Below, piece by piece: positions 25,249 to 33,714 of a stretch of 64,000 bases of DNA. The stretch spans positions 4,967,575 to 5,031,574 of the forward strand of contig NZ_JAINUL010000001.1 of the NCBI RefSeq assembly GCF_020639365.1, in the 5' to 3' direction. The translations under genes were made by a program, and so were the position numbers. The stretch's first letter is position 1, and each line of letters begins with the position of its first letter. The notes under the pieces were generated by a model. It ran no database searches. It saw only the letters and a program-made list of their open reading frames with translations, and had not been told where the DNA came from. The DNA comes from Streptomyces flavotricini. Its GTDB lineage: Bacteria > Actinomycetota > Actinomycetes > Streptomycetales > Streptomycetaceae.

Positions 25249-26679
25249 GTGACGGAGAGCGGACAGGGCGGCGGCCCGCAGGCGGGTACGCCATGGGGTC
25301 CCGACCCGACGCACCCGCAACCCGGCCAGGGCCGGCCCCCGCAGGCGGGCCGGCCGGCGTACGGATATCCGCAGACCCCGGCCCCGCCGGAGCCGGGGGC
25401 GCCGCAGGGCTCGCCCGCGTACGGCTACCCGCCCGTCCCGGACGGGGCCGCACCCGGGCACGTCGTGGGGCCCGGCTACGAGGGGCCGGGGGATCCGCAC
25501 GGGTACGGCTACCCGCCGCTGCCCGAGGCGGTCACCCAGTACATCCCGCCGGTCCCCGCCGGACCCGGCGGGGCGACCCCCTACCCGCCCGTTCCGGCAG
25601 CGCCCGCGCACGACGAGGGTGCGACCCAGTACATCCCGCCGGTCCCGGGCGGGCCCGCGCCCCCGTTCCCGCCGGCGGGCGCCGGGCATCACGAGGCGGC
25701 CACGCAGTACATTCCGCCCGTACCGGCGCACGACGAGGGCGCGACCCAGTACATTCCGCCCGTACCGGGCGGGGCGGGGCATCACGAGGCCGCCACGCAG
25801 TACATCCCGCCGGTCGCCGACGGGTTCGACGCGTTGTTCCGGGAGGGCGACGACGGCGGGCACACGCGGCAGTTGCCGCCCGTGCAGGAGCCGGTGCTGC
25901 GGCAGCCGCCGCCGCGCGGGTATCCGCCGCGCGGGCAGCGGCCCGTACCCCCTCAGGCGCAGCCGTTCCCGCAGCCTCCGCAGCAGCAGCACCCGCAGCA
26001 GCAGCACCCGCAGTACGCCCCGCCCCCGCCCCCGCCGGAGGCGGGCCGCCGGGTGCCGGCCTGGGTGATCGCCGCCGTGGTCATAGGCCTGGCCGTCGTC
26101 GGGCTCGGCGTCGGCGCGCTGCTCAGCGACGGCAAGAAGCAGAACAACGACCCCGCGGCCGCGGGCGCCACCCCCAGCGCCGGAAGCTCGGCCGCGGCCG
26201 CCGCCGAGGCGCCCGTGGACCCGGCCCGCTCGCAGGCCGTCCAGCTGGACAAGCTCCTCGCGGACAGCAACGACAGCCGCGCCGCCGTGATCCGCTCCGT
26301 CGACGACATCAAGGGCTGCCGCAACCTCGGCCAGGCGGCGACCGACCTGCGTGACGCCGCCCGCCAGCGCGAGGAGCTCGTCACCCGCCTCCAGGACCTG
26401 AAGGTGGACAGGCTCCCGGACAACGCGAAGCTGACCGCCGCGCTCACCAAGGCCTGGCAGTCCTCCGCGGCCGCCGACAACAGCTACGCGGCCTGGGCGG
26501 ACGACACCGCCGGCGACAAGAAGGGCTGCAAGGACGGGCAGGCCAAGGGCACCGGCAACGCGAGCGAGGGCAACAAGTCGAGCGGCGAGGCGACCAGGGC
26601 GAAGGAGTCGGCCGCGACCCTGTGGAACGCGATCGCGGCCAAGTACGCCCTCACCAAGCGGGACAAGTCACAGCTCTAG
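25249..26679 (+). CDS. Single-pass membrane protein with repeated TQYIPPV motifs
   Basis: From GTG 25249 the protein has 476 residues. Residues 1-270 are Pro/Gly/Tyr-rich and disordered, with TQYIPPV repeated at Thr96, 126, 152, 166 and 183 and a degenerate TRQLPPV at 206. A membrane helix follows (VPAWVIAAVVIGLAVVGLGV, about 272-294), then an outside domain of about 180 residues with two Cys. The repeats look like docking or phosphorylation sites for Ser/Thr kinases or FHA proteins; this is inference. GAAGGAG at 25238-25244 selects this start over a GTG at 25201. The 3' end lies 17 bases from the convergent lipoprotein gene. Confidence 0.75.
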   Translation: MTESGQGGGPQAGTPWGPDPTHPQPGQGRPPQAGRPAYGYPQTPAPPEPGAPQGSPAYGYPPVPDGAAPGHVVGPGYEGPGDPHGYGYPPLPEAVTQYIPPVPAGPGGATPYPPVPAAPAHDEGATQYIPPVPGGPAPPFPPAGAGHHEAATQYIPPVPAHDEGATQYIPPVPGGAGHHEAATQYIPPVADGFDALFREGDDGGHTRQLPPVQEPVLRQPPPRGYPPRGQRPVPPQAQPFPQPPQQQHPQQQHPQYAPPPPPPEAGRRVPAWVIAAVVIGLAVVGLGVGALLSDGKKQNNDPAAAGATPSAGSSAAAAAEAPVDPARSQAVQLDKLLADSNDSRAAVIRSVDDIKGCRNLGQAATDLRDAARQREELVTRLQDLKVDRLPDNAKLTAALTKAWQSSAAADNSYAAWADDTAGDKKGCKDGQAKGTGNASEGNKSSGEATRAKESAATLWNAIAAKYALTKRDKSQL

Positions 26680-26696
26680 CCGCCGGCGAGCAGCGA

Positions 26697-27980
26697 CTAC
26701 GCGGCCCGGGGCGCCTGCTCCAGGGTCTCCGTCATGTCCATCGACGGCTCGCCGCCCTGCTGGGCGACCAGCCGGCCCGACTGGACGACCTGGAAGTTGA
26801 CGCGCCCGTTCACCATGCGCGGGAACCCGGCGACGGCGCGCATGTCCTTGTAGCGCCAGCTCAGGTCCGGGGTCAGTGCGCCGGTCTTGACCGGATCCCC
26901 CTGGTTCAGCATGCGCGCCACCTTGCGCGCCGTGACGTCCTCGCCGGACTTGAACCGCTTCAGGGTCTCGCTGAGCACGGTGTACGCGATCCAGGTGGTC
27001 TGCGTCCCGCTGTCGTCCGGGTCCACCGCGTCGTTGCCGAAGGCGTGCTCGGCGATCACCTTCCGCATCGGTTCCCACAGCGCGTCCGTCGAGACCGGGT
27101 ACCAGCTGGCGACGTACGCGCCCTCGAAGGGGCTCTCCCTGCCGCCGGTGCGGTCGACCACGGCCTGGCTGACGCTGCCGAGGACCGAGGAGATCTGCGG
27201 GTTCTTGTGCTTGCTGTCCTCGCGTCGGAACGCGTCGAAGAACGTCTCCGTGCGCTCGCCGAGCACGGCGGTCACGCAGCCCCGGTCCTTGCCGCCGGTG
27301 GAGTTGGCCAGGGCCTCGCGGGCCTGCGCGATGTAGTCCGCGGAGTCTTCGGCGGCCCGGATGTCATTGGCCTCGGGCGCCTTGTTGAGCTTCAGGCCGG
27401 CATTGAGCAGGATCGGCATGGAGTCGCCCGCGAGGGTGTCCGGGCGGACGATGGCCACCTGGCTGCAGGCCTTGCCCAGCTGGTGCCCGGCGCCGGCGAG
27501 GAGGACGGGCTGGCCGCCGTTGACAGGGTAGGAGAGGGTGCTCTGGAACTCCTCGGAGGAGACCCCGTACCCGCCGATGAAGGGGATGCCCTCCGCCTCC
27601 AGCGGGGCCATGAAGGCGCGTCCGTGCTGGCTGTACGAGCCGACGACCGCGACGGCCTTCTCGTCGATGGCCTTGCGGGCGCAGTCGGCGGCGCCGGTCG
27701 GGGTGTTCTTCTCGTTGCAGGTCAGTACGCGTAGTTTGTGCCCATTGATGCCGCCCTTGGAATTGACCCAGGCTTCATAGGCCTTGGCCATTCCCGGCAT
27801 TCCGGGCATGTTGGTCGCCTTGGTGTCCATCGGCGCGAACGTCATGACCGTGATGGTGCCCCCGGAGCCCCCCGGGTCTCCGGGGAGCGCCCCGCATCCG
27901 GCGACGAGACACGCCCCCATCGCCGTTGCCACCAAGGTGCGGGTCGGGGAAGCCGTGCGTCGCCATTCGGTCATGTCCAC
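26697..27980 (-). CDS. Branched-chain amino acid-type ABC substrate-binding lipoprotein
   Basis: The 427-residue protein has a lipoprotein signal (hydrophobic core after Arg-rich start, lipobox LVAGC at about residue 28) and a type I periplasmic-binding fold of the LivJ/Peripla_BP_6 group: GGINGHKLRVLTCNEKNTPTGAADCARKA and VVGSYSQHGRAFMAPLEAEGIPFIGGY. It would sit on the outer face of the membrane and bind a small ligand, but no permease or ATPase gene is adjacent. GTG 27980 has GGAAG 5 bases before it; ATG 27974 is the alternative. The reading frame stays open far upstream, but without coding character. Confidence 0.82.
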   Translation of the reverse strand: MDMTEWRRTASPTRTLVATAMGACLVAGCGALPGDPGGSGGTITVMTFAPMDTKATNMPGMPGMAKAYEAWVNSKGGINGHKLRVLTCNEKNTPTGAADCARKAIDEKAVAVVGSYSQHGRAFMAPLEAEGIPFIGGYGVSSEEFQSTLSYPVNGGQPVLLAGAGHQLGKACSQVAIVRPDTLAGDSMPILLNAGLKLNKAPEANDIRAAEDSADYIAQAREALANSTGGKDRGCVTAVLGERTETFFDAFRREDSKHKNPQISSVLGSVSQAVVDRTGGRESPFEGAYVASWYPVSTDALWEPMRKVIAEHAFGNDAVDPDDSGTQTTWIAYTVLSETLKRFKSGEDVTARKVARMLNQGDPVKTGALTPDLSWRYKDMRAVAGFPRMVNGRVNFQVVQSGRLVAQQGGEPSMDMTETLEQAPRAA

Positions 27981-28102
27981 GCACACTTCCGCCCCGGGGG
28001 TAACTGAAGAGTGAGATGGACACAACAGACGGTGACGTGAAGGTGAATTGCAGGGGGGGCGGATTGCGCACAGGCGCTTCAAGATCGCGCAAGCCGTGAA
28101 CG

Positions 28103-28108
28103 TAACAT
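28103..28108 (+). promoter_or_regulatory. -10 box TAACAT of a probable leaderless transcript
   Basis: TAACAT ends 7 bases before GTG 28116 and no ribosome binding site intervenes, so the mRNA probably begins at the start codon. Confidence 0.4.
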
Positions 28109-28115
28109 CGCAAGC

Positions 28116-28619
28116 GTGACATTCGCCCAAGGTTCGAAGAACTCTTCCCGCCGCGGTGGCCGCTCCTCCACCATGGGCGGCATGCCCCTGAACGACATGC
28201 CGTGGTGGCGCTGGCGCAGCAACGTGCGCTCGGCGCTTCACATGCTTTCCGACCCGGTCTTCCACGAGGAGACCTGGCTCGCCGGCGCCGAGGGGTACGG
28301 GGACGTCACCGACGCCGTCTACCGCCTCGTCGAGGACACGTGGCTCGACAGCTGGTCGGCCGACAAGTACGTCGGCACGATATTCCGCGACTCCCAGGAG
28401 GCCACCCTCGTGGACCTCGCGGTGCTGCGGGTGCTGCGGATCCTGCACCAGGTCGGGCCCGACGCCCCCGTCTCCGCCTACCTGGAGCACCACGCCTGGC
28501 CCGAGGCGGTACGTGCCGCGCGCGAAGCGCACGTACGGCTGGCGACGGCGGACGGGGACGAACCGGACGAGCCGCCGCGGTCGCTGGAAGTGCTGAGGAT
28601 CCTCACCCGCGCGGCGTGA
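28116..28619 (+). CDS. Conserved actinobacterial protein (SCO4402-like)
   Basis: The 167-residue protein has a basic, Ser-rich N terminus followed by a compact helical domain (MPWWRWRSNVRSALHMLSDP, WLDSWSADKYVGTIF, VLRVLRILHQVGPDAPVSAYL). I recall a conserved Streptomyces family next to purU with this pattern; the function is unknown. There are no membrane segments. It precedes purU by 28 bases on the same strand and is probably co-transcribed with it. Confidence 0.7.
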   Translation: MTFAQGSKNSSRRGGRSSTMGGMPLNDMPWWRWRSNVRSALHMLSDPVFHEETWLAGAEGYGDVTDAVYRLVEDTWLDSWSADKYVGTIFRDSQEATLVDLAVLRVLRILHQVGPDAPVSAYLEHHAWPEAVRAAREAHVRLATADGDEPDEPPRSLEVLRILTRAA

Positions 28620-28647
28620 GCCGCGGGGTGTGAAAGGCTGTGGGGTC

Positions 28648-29523
28648 ATGAGCGACGACCCGCAGGCCCAGGCCCCCCAGCAGTACGTACTGACCCTGTC
28701 ATGCCCGGACAAGCAGGGCATCGTGCACGCCGTGTCCAGTTACCTGTTCATGACCGGATGCAACATCGAGGACAGCCGGCAGTTCGGCGACCACGACACC
28801 GGCCTCTTCTTCATGCGGGTCCACTTCTCCGCCGACGCTCCGGTGACGCTCGACAAGCTGCGGGCCAGCTTCGCCGCGATCGGCGACTCGTTCCGGATGG
28901 ACTGGCAGCTGCACCGCTCCGACGAGCGCATGCGGATCGTGCTGATGGTGTCCAAGTTCGGGCACTGCCTGAACGACCTGCTGTTCCGTTCCAGCATCGG
29001 CGCGCTCCCCGTCGAGATCGCGGCGGTGGTCTCGAACCACACCGACTTCGCCGAGCTGGTGCGCTCGTACGGGGTCCCCTTCCACCACATCCCGGTGACG
29101 AAGGAGACGAAGGCGGAGGCGGAGGCGCAGCTGCTGGCGCTGGTCCGCGAGGAGAACGTCGAGCTCGTGGTCCTGGCCCGGTACATGCAGGTGCTGTCGG
29201 ACACCCTGTGCAAGGAGCTGAGCGGGCGGATCATCAACATCCACCACTCCTTCCTGCCGAGCTTCAAGGGCGCGAAGCCGTACCACCAGGCGCACGCGCG
29301 CGGCGTGAAGCTGATCGGTGCCACCGCGCACTACGTGACGGCCGACCTCGACGAGGGCCCGATCATCGAGCAGGAGGTCGAGCGGGTCGGCCACGAGGTG
29401 ACCCCGGACCAGCTGGTGGCGATCGGGCGCGACGTGGAGTGCCAGGCCCTGGCGCGGGCCGTGAAGTGGCACAGCGAGCACCGCGTGCTCCTGAACGGCA
29501 CCCGCACGGTCGTCTTCGCCTAG
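28648..29523 (+). CDS. purU: Formyltetrahydrofolate deformylase
   Basis: The 291-residue protein has an N-terminal ACT domain (LSCPDKQGIVHAVSSYL, residues about 15-90) and a formyltransferase-fold catalytic domain with FHHIPVTKETK, the NIHHSFLPSFKGAKPY catalytic stretch (about 195-210) and GATAHYVTADLDEGPIIEQ containing the conserved Asp. PurU hydrolyses 10-formyl-THF to THF and formate and so balances one-carbon and purine metabolism. ATG 28648 was chosen over a GTG six codons upstream from the conserved N terminus. A long hairpin follows the stop. Confidence 0.95.
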   Translation: MSDDPQAQAPQQYVLTLSCPDKQGIVHAVSSYLFMTGCNIEDSRQFGDHDTGLFFMRVHFSADAPVTLDKLRASFAAIGDSFRMDWQLHRSDERMRIVLMVSKFGHCLNDLLFRSSIGALPVEIAAVVSNHTDFAELVRSYGVPFHHIPVTKETKAEAEAQLLALVREENVELVVLARYMQVLSDTLCKELSGRIINIHHSFLPSFKGAKPYHQAHARGVKLIGATAHYVTADLDEGPIIEQEVERVGHEVTPDQLVAIGRDVECQALARAVKWHSEHRVLLNGTRTVVFA

Positions 29524-29527
29524 GGGC

Positions 29528-29584
29528 TGTCCGCGAAGTGGCGCCGGCCGCCCGGAGGGCGGGGCGGGCGGGACTTCGCGGACA
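29528..29584. terminator. Bidirectional terminator hairpin (repeat family B, copy 1)
   Basis: TGTCCGCGAAGT (29528-29539) pairs exactly with 29573-29584, with an inner stem CCGCCC-GGA-GGGCGG. It lies between convergent purU and anti-sigma genes. Its left half is nearly identical to the hairpin at 54603-54720. Confidence 0.8.
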
Positions 29585-29604
29585 CCGCCCAGCCCGGGAC
29601 GCCC

Positions 29605-30864
29605 CTACAGACGGCTCAGCGAGGCCGCCGCGAACAGGACGTCGCGGATGGCCTCGCGGTCGCCGTGCTGGCCCACGGCCGCCTCCTCCGGGGAGATGTG
29701 TCCGGCGGCCAGCTGGCAGAACTCGGCGCCGTCCAGCGCGATCTGCGCCACCGTGTGCTCCGCCGACGGTTTCGCCGCCGGGGAGTCCAGGGCGATGTCC
29801 CAACTGCCGCCGCCCGCGCCCTCGATCTCCAGGTGCAGGGTCCGCCCCGGTGCGCCCGCCGCGACCAGGCCGCGGACCGGGGCGGCGAGGCCCGCCCGGC
29901 GCCGGTGGGCCAGCGCGCTCGGCAGCAGCCGTGCCGCAAGGTCGATCATGCGGTGCAGGTGCGGTCCGGACGGCGGGTCGTACGGGTAGTCCACCGCCTC
30001 CGCGATGTCCCACGCGTGCACCCAGCACTCGAAGGCCCGCTCCAGGAACGCGTCCCCGAGCGGCAGCGCGAAGGGTCCGTAGTCCACGGACAGTTCGCCG
30101 ACGCCCCGGCCCGCGAACGACACCGTCCGCAGCAGCGTGTGGCCCTGCTCCCGCCACGGCTCGCGGATCTGCCGGGTGATCGGCTGCTCGGCGGAGCTCC
30201 AGTAGTGCTCGGTGCGGCCCGTGGCGTCCGACGGCGCCTCCGGGCCCAGCGGGTCGTCCAGGCCCAGCGCCGTCGCGACCAGCCCGTCCACCGTCAGCAG
30301 GTGCCCGATCACCCCGGCCACCGTCGTCCGGCGCGACTGCCGCCGCTCCTCCTCGAACCACTTGAGCCGTACGGGGGTCTGCCACTCCGAGTCGCCGAAG
30401 TCCCGCAGCAGCGCGTCGAGCCGCGCGGTTTCGGTGTCGTACGGGTTCGCCCACGGCGGCACCGGGATGCGGGCGGGCCGCTTGCCGAGGCAGTCCTCCA
30501 GCACCCGCGAGCGCAGCAGCGGCTTGAGGTCCAGGCTGTCCTCGGGGTGCAGCAGGCCCACGGCGTCGCGCAGCCTCAGCGCCTCCTCGGCGCACTGCGC
30601 GCACTCGGTGAGGTGGTCCTCGACCGCCTGCGTCTCCTCGGCGGAGCAGGCCGCGAGGGCCCAGGCGCCCAGCAGGGACTTCAGCACGGCGTGGGTGCGC
30701 GGCGGCGGGGGCGGTTCCGGTGCGGCGGGCGGCTCGGGGAGCGGCTCCGGCGCGTGCCGCGGATCGAGGTCGTCAGCGGCCCCGCGCGGCCCCGGTATGC
30801 GCGCCGGACCCCCGGGGCGCAGCTCCTCGTAGCCCTCCTGGGGCGGGTCGGCGGGGCCGTTCAT
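29605..30864 (-). CDS. Zinc-finger anti-sigma factor fused to a maleylpyruvate isomerase-like domain
   Basis: The 419-residue protein has a Pro-rich start, then a zf-HC2 anti-sigma domain (LLGAWALAACSAEETQAVEDHLTECAQC, about residues 62-95) with the H-x3-C-x2-C zinc motif, and then an MDMPI/DinB-like domain (TVAGVIGHLLTVDGLVATALG, about 185-205; FECWVHAWDIAEAV, about 285-300). The first part should hold the ECF sigma factor encoded just upstream; the second may sense a thiol or metal. The ATG overlaps the sigma gene stop (ATGA). Unlike many anti-sigma factors no clear transmembrane helix is seen, so it is probably cytoplasmic. Confidence 0.8.
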   Translation of the reverse strand: MNGPADPPQEGYEELRPGGPARIPGPRGAADDLDPRHAPEPLPEPPAAPEPPPPPRTHAVLKSLLGAWALAACSAEETQAVEDHLTECAQCAEEALRLRDAVGLLHPEDSLDLKPLLRSRVLEDCLGKRPARIPVPPWANPYDTETARLDALLRDFGDSEWQTPVRLKWFEEERRQSRRTTVAGVIGHLLTVDGLVATALGLDDPLGPEAPSDATGRTEHYWSSAEQPITRQIREPWREQGHTLLRTVSFAGRGVGELSVDYGPFALPLGDAFLERAFECWVHAWDIAEAVDYPYDPPSGPHLHRMIDLAARLLPSALAHRRRAGLAAPVRGLVAAGAPGRTLHLEIEGAGGGSWDIALDSPAAKPSAEHTVAQIALDGAEFCQLAAGHISPEEAAVGQHGDREAIRDVLFAAASLSRL

Positions 30865-31439
30865 CGGGGAGTTCCATATCCTGGCGGGCCGTATCCGGGC
30901 GGAGCGGAGTCCTCCTGCGGGAGGACGTTGGCGGTCGACAGCAGTTGCAGGCCCAGGCGCAGCCGGCGCCGGGCCTCGTCCTCGCTGATGCGCAGGTCTG
31001 CGGCGGCCTGCCGGTAGTCGCGGCGCTTGAAGTACGCGAGCTCCAGCGCGGCGCGCAGCGGTGCGGGCATGGACGTGACGATGTAGTCCGCGCGGGCGGC
31101 GGCGGTGGCTCTGCGCACCTTCTGTTCGAGCTCCTCGCGCGAGCCGCGGCCGAGTTCGGCCTGGCGCAGCCGGGCCACGGCATGGCCCTGGGTGATCCGG
31201 GCGACCCAGGAGCGCAGGGAGCCCTGCTTCGGGTCGTAGGCGTCGGGGTTCTGCCAGATGTAGCCGAACACTTCGCGGGTGATCCGGTCCGCCGCCGTCT
31301 CGTCGCCGAGGACCCGGTGCGCCAGGCTGTGCACGAGCGAGGCGAAGCGGTCGTACAGCTCTCCGAGCGCGGCGGCCTCGCCGCGGGCGAGGCGCTGCTG
31401 CATGCGGCGGTCCCAGCGAGGTGGTACGTCCTTCGGCAT
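30861..31439 (-). CDS. ECF RNA polymerase sigma factor
   Basis: The 192-residue product has region 2 (LGELYDRFASLVHSLAHRVLGDETAADRITREVF, about residues 25-60, with YIWQNPDAYDPKQGSLRSWV) and region 4 (LELAYFKRRDYRQAAADLRISEDEARRRLRLGL, about 125-160), the size and order of an ECF sigma factor. The partner anti-sigma follows with a 4-base overlap, the usual arrangement. GGGGG sits 5 bases before ATG 31439. Its promoter lies in the 302-base divergent region shared with the EF-hand gene. Confidence 0.88.
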   Translation of the reverse strand: MPKDVPPRWDRRMQQRLARGEAAALGELYDRFASLVHSLAHRVLGDETAADRITREVFGYIWQNPDAYDPKQGSLRSWVARITQGHAVARLRQAELGRGSREELEQKVRRATAAARADYIVTSMPAPLRAALELAYFKRRDYRQAAADLRISEDEARRRLRLGLQLLSTANVLPQEDSAPPGYGPPGYGTPR

Positions 31440-31741
31440 AACTGCCCCCAGCCGTGTGTCGACGCCTCGAATGTAGTCGCCGGAGGCGGGTTCGCGCCCG
31501 TTTTGGGGGAACGCGGCCCAGGAAGAGCGCTCTCCGTGATAGGCGCGGTGCGGGGTGTGAACGATGGGGCCGGATGCGGCACATGGGTACAGGCGTACGC
31601 GCCCCGCCGCGCTTCCCGTGCGCGGGTTCGATGCGGCCACCTCCTTGACGACTTCGCTTAACGGGCAGGCCACGTAGGCCTTACGCTCCTGGCTTGTCTT
31701 GAACTGAACTCCACCGCACATGTGAAGGCGGAACGCCGCAT
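31440..31741. other. Divergent intergenic region between sigma factor and EF-hand genes
   Basis: The 302 bases hold the promoters of both divergent genes. A perfect palindrome AGAGCGCTCT is at 31524-31533. A TTGACG box lies near 31646 and TACGCT near 31684, but their spacing does not form one clear promoter. No gene is seen. Confidence 0.45.
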
Positions 31742-32260
31742 ATGGACAGCGCAGAATACGAGCGCAAGATCGCCGCCCGGTTTGCCACGTTCGACCAGGA
31801 CGGGAACGGATACATCGACCGTGAGGACTTCAGCGCGGCCGCGAGGGCCGTACTGGCCGAATTCGGGACCACCGCGCGGTCGGACAGGGGCCAGGGCCTC
31901 TTCGCGGGCGCGGAGGCGTTCTGGCAGGGGATGGCCGGGATCGCGGACGTCGACGGGGACCAGCGCGTGACGCGCGAGGAGTTCATCACCGGGGCGGCGA
32001 AGCGGCTGCGCGACAACCCGCAGCGGTTCGCGGAGATCGCGCGGCCGTTCCTGCACGGGGTGATCGCCGTGGCGGACGAGGACGGCCGCGGCACGACCCC
32101 GGCGGCGGCGGCCCGGGTCCTGCGCGTCCTGGGCACCCCGCCCGAACTGGCCGAGGGGATCGCGAAGGCCCTGGACGCCGACGCCGACGGCCGCATCACG
32201 GAGGACGAGATCCTGACGGCCTTCGCCGCGTACTGCGGCGTGGAGGCCCCGGACGCGTAG
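31742..32260 (+). CDS. EF-hand calcium-binding protein
   Basis: The 172-residue protein is of the calmodulin-like streptomycete type. Three canonical EF-hand loops are seen: DQDGNGYIDRED (about residues 18-29), DVDGDQRVTREE (about 68-79) and DADADGRITEDE (about 148-159); a fourth position (VADEDGRGTTPAA) is degenerate and probably does not bind Ca2+. It is cytoplasmic and may buffer or sense calcium during development. The ribosome binding site is weak (GAAGG about 14 bases upstream). Confidence 0.92.
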   Translation: MDSAEYERKIAARFATFDQDGNGYIDREDFSAAARAVLAEFGTTARSDRGQGLFAGAEAFWQGMAGIADVDGDQRVTREEFITGAAKRLRDNPQRFAEIARPFLHGVIAVADEDGRGTTPAAAARVLRVLGTPPELAEGIAKALDADADGRITEDEILTAFAAYCGVEAPDA

Positions 32261-32269
32261 GCGGTGGCC

Positions 32270-32299
32270 GCGGGGCCCCGCCGCGCTGCGGGGCCCCGC
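32270..32299. terminator. Bidirectional terminator hairpin
   Basis: GCGGGGCCCC (32270-32279) pairs with GGGGCCCCGC (32290-32299) between convergent EF-hand and acyltransferase genes. Confidence 0.7.
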
Positions 32300-32319
32300 G
32301 CCGCTACGGGGCCGCGCCG

Positions 32320-33591
32320 CTACGGGGCCGCCGTGCCCGCGCGGGCCAGGTCCTGCTCCGCGGCGGCCGCCGGGGATCCCTCGGCCGCGTCCACGGGGCG
32401 CCGCGCGCCCGGGCGGGCGCGGCCGATGTCCTTCAGCCGCATGGCGGGGCGCTCGACGAGGTGCCAGGAGAGCGCCGCCGCGACGAGGGTGCCGCCCGCG
32501 GCCAGCGCGAGGTAGACGCCGAAGCCCCAGCGGGCGCCGCCGAGCGCGGCGACGGCCTGCTCCACGACGAAGCCGTAGATGTAGATCCCGTACGAGTAGT
32601 CGTGCTTGGCGCCCACCCGCCGGAACGGCCCGGGCAGCCGGATCGCGAGCCACAGCAGCAGGTAGGCGAAGGCCGGCACGCCGATGACGTAGAACCAGCC
32701 GTACTGCAGGGTGACGAGCAGGGTCAGTGCGGCGAGCACGCCCAGCGGGTCGCTCACCGGGATCCGCTCCTTGTACGCCTCGATGAGCGCCCCGAGGACG
32801 AAGGCGAAGCCGAGGTAGAAGACCCAGTTGACGACGAAGCCGCCGACCATCGGGATCGCGGGCATCCCGTCGCGCATCGGGATCTCCGTCGCGTTGGTCA
32901 GGGGGTCCGTGAGCGCCTCGGTCAGGACGAACCAGCCCAGGACCGCCGCGACCGCGAGGATGGCGCGCCGTGCGCGCACCACTCCGCCGGCCCGCGCCCC
33001 GGCGAGGACGAGCAGGGCGACGCCGAGGTAGCAGAGGACCTCGTACTCCAGGGACCACAGCGCACCGTCGAAGCTGCGGTTGTGGGTCAGCCCCTTGTTC
33101 ATGGCGCCGTCCAGCACGCCCGAGATGCCCCACTGGTGGACCCGGATGGCGAAGTTGGCCCGGACGTAGTCGAACGGGCTCTCGCCGTGGTTCCAGAAGC
33201 CCGTCAGGCCGCCGTGCTGGCGCCAGTACAGGAACGGCGCCACGGCGAAGGCCGTCACCAGCAGGCACACCCACAGGCCCGGCAGCAGCCGCAGTGCCCG
33301 GTGCCACAGGAAGCGCCCGATCGGGAGCCGGTTGCCGCTGCGGGTGACGAGGACGCCGGACAGGATGAAGAAGCCGAAGACGGACATCTTGCCCAGGTCG
33401 GTCTGTCCGGAGGCGAAGCCGTAGCCGAACTCGCGGGACCCGAATCCGAGGATGCGCGCGTGGGACAGGACGACGGCGGACGCGAGGAGCAGCCGCAGCA
33501 GCCCCAGGCTGTTGTCCCGGCCGGAGAACAGTTCTGCGACGGTGCCGTGAGACCACCGCACACGGCTCAGGGGGGTATCGCGGACTCGCAT
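32320..33591 (-). CDS. Acyltransferase 3 family membrane protein (OafA/YrhL-like)
   Basis: From ATG 33591 the protein has 423 residues and about ten hydrophobic segments, with the family's early histidine (LLLASAVVLSHARIL), the RALRLLPGLW loop, and SLEYEVLCYLG. Such proteins O-acetylate exopolysaccharides, peptidoglycan or secondary metabolites in the membrane. GAGAGG 4 bases before the start supports it; the frame is open 39 codons further upstream without an initiator context. It stands alone between convergent neighbours, so the acceptor cannot be guessed. Confidence 0.85.
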   Translation of the reverse strand: MRVRDTPLSRVRWSHGTVAELFSGRDNSLGLLRLLLASAVVLSHARILGFGSREFGYGFASGQTDLGKMSVFGFFILSGVLVTRSGNRLPIGRFLWHRALRLLPGLWVCLLVTAFAVAPFLYWRQHGGLTGFWNHGESPFDYVRANFAIRVHQWGISGVLDGAMNKGLTHNRSFDGALWSLEYEVLCYLGVALLVLAGARAGGVVRARRAILAVAAVLGWFVLTEALTDPLTNATEIPMRDGMPAIPMVGGFVVNWVFYLGFAFVLGALIEAYKERIPVSDPLGVLAALTLLVTLQYGWFYVIGVPAFAYLLLWLAIRLPGPFRRVGAKHDYSYGIYIYGFVVEQAVAALGGARWGFGVYLALAAGGTLVAAALSWHLVERPAMRLKDIGRARPGARRPVDAAEGSPAAAAEQDLARAGTAAP

Positions 33592-33714
33592 GACGCCTCT
33601 CGCGAACGGGACCCGGAGGGGCGCTCTGCTTGTATGAAAAGGACAAATAATTGTGACACGCGGCCCGTGTGCGCACTGATGGGCCGCCCGGAATGAGACA
33701 TCCGCCACTGCCTC

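Noticed and set aside
27981..28721. Upstream extension of the lipoprotein gene by about 250 codons
   Set aside because: The extension is antisense to the next gene and to the promoter region and would bury the lipoprotein signal peptide.
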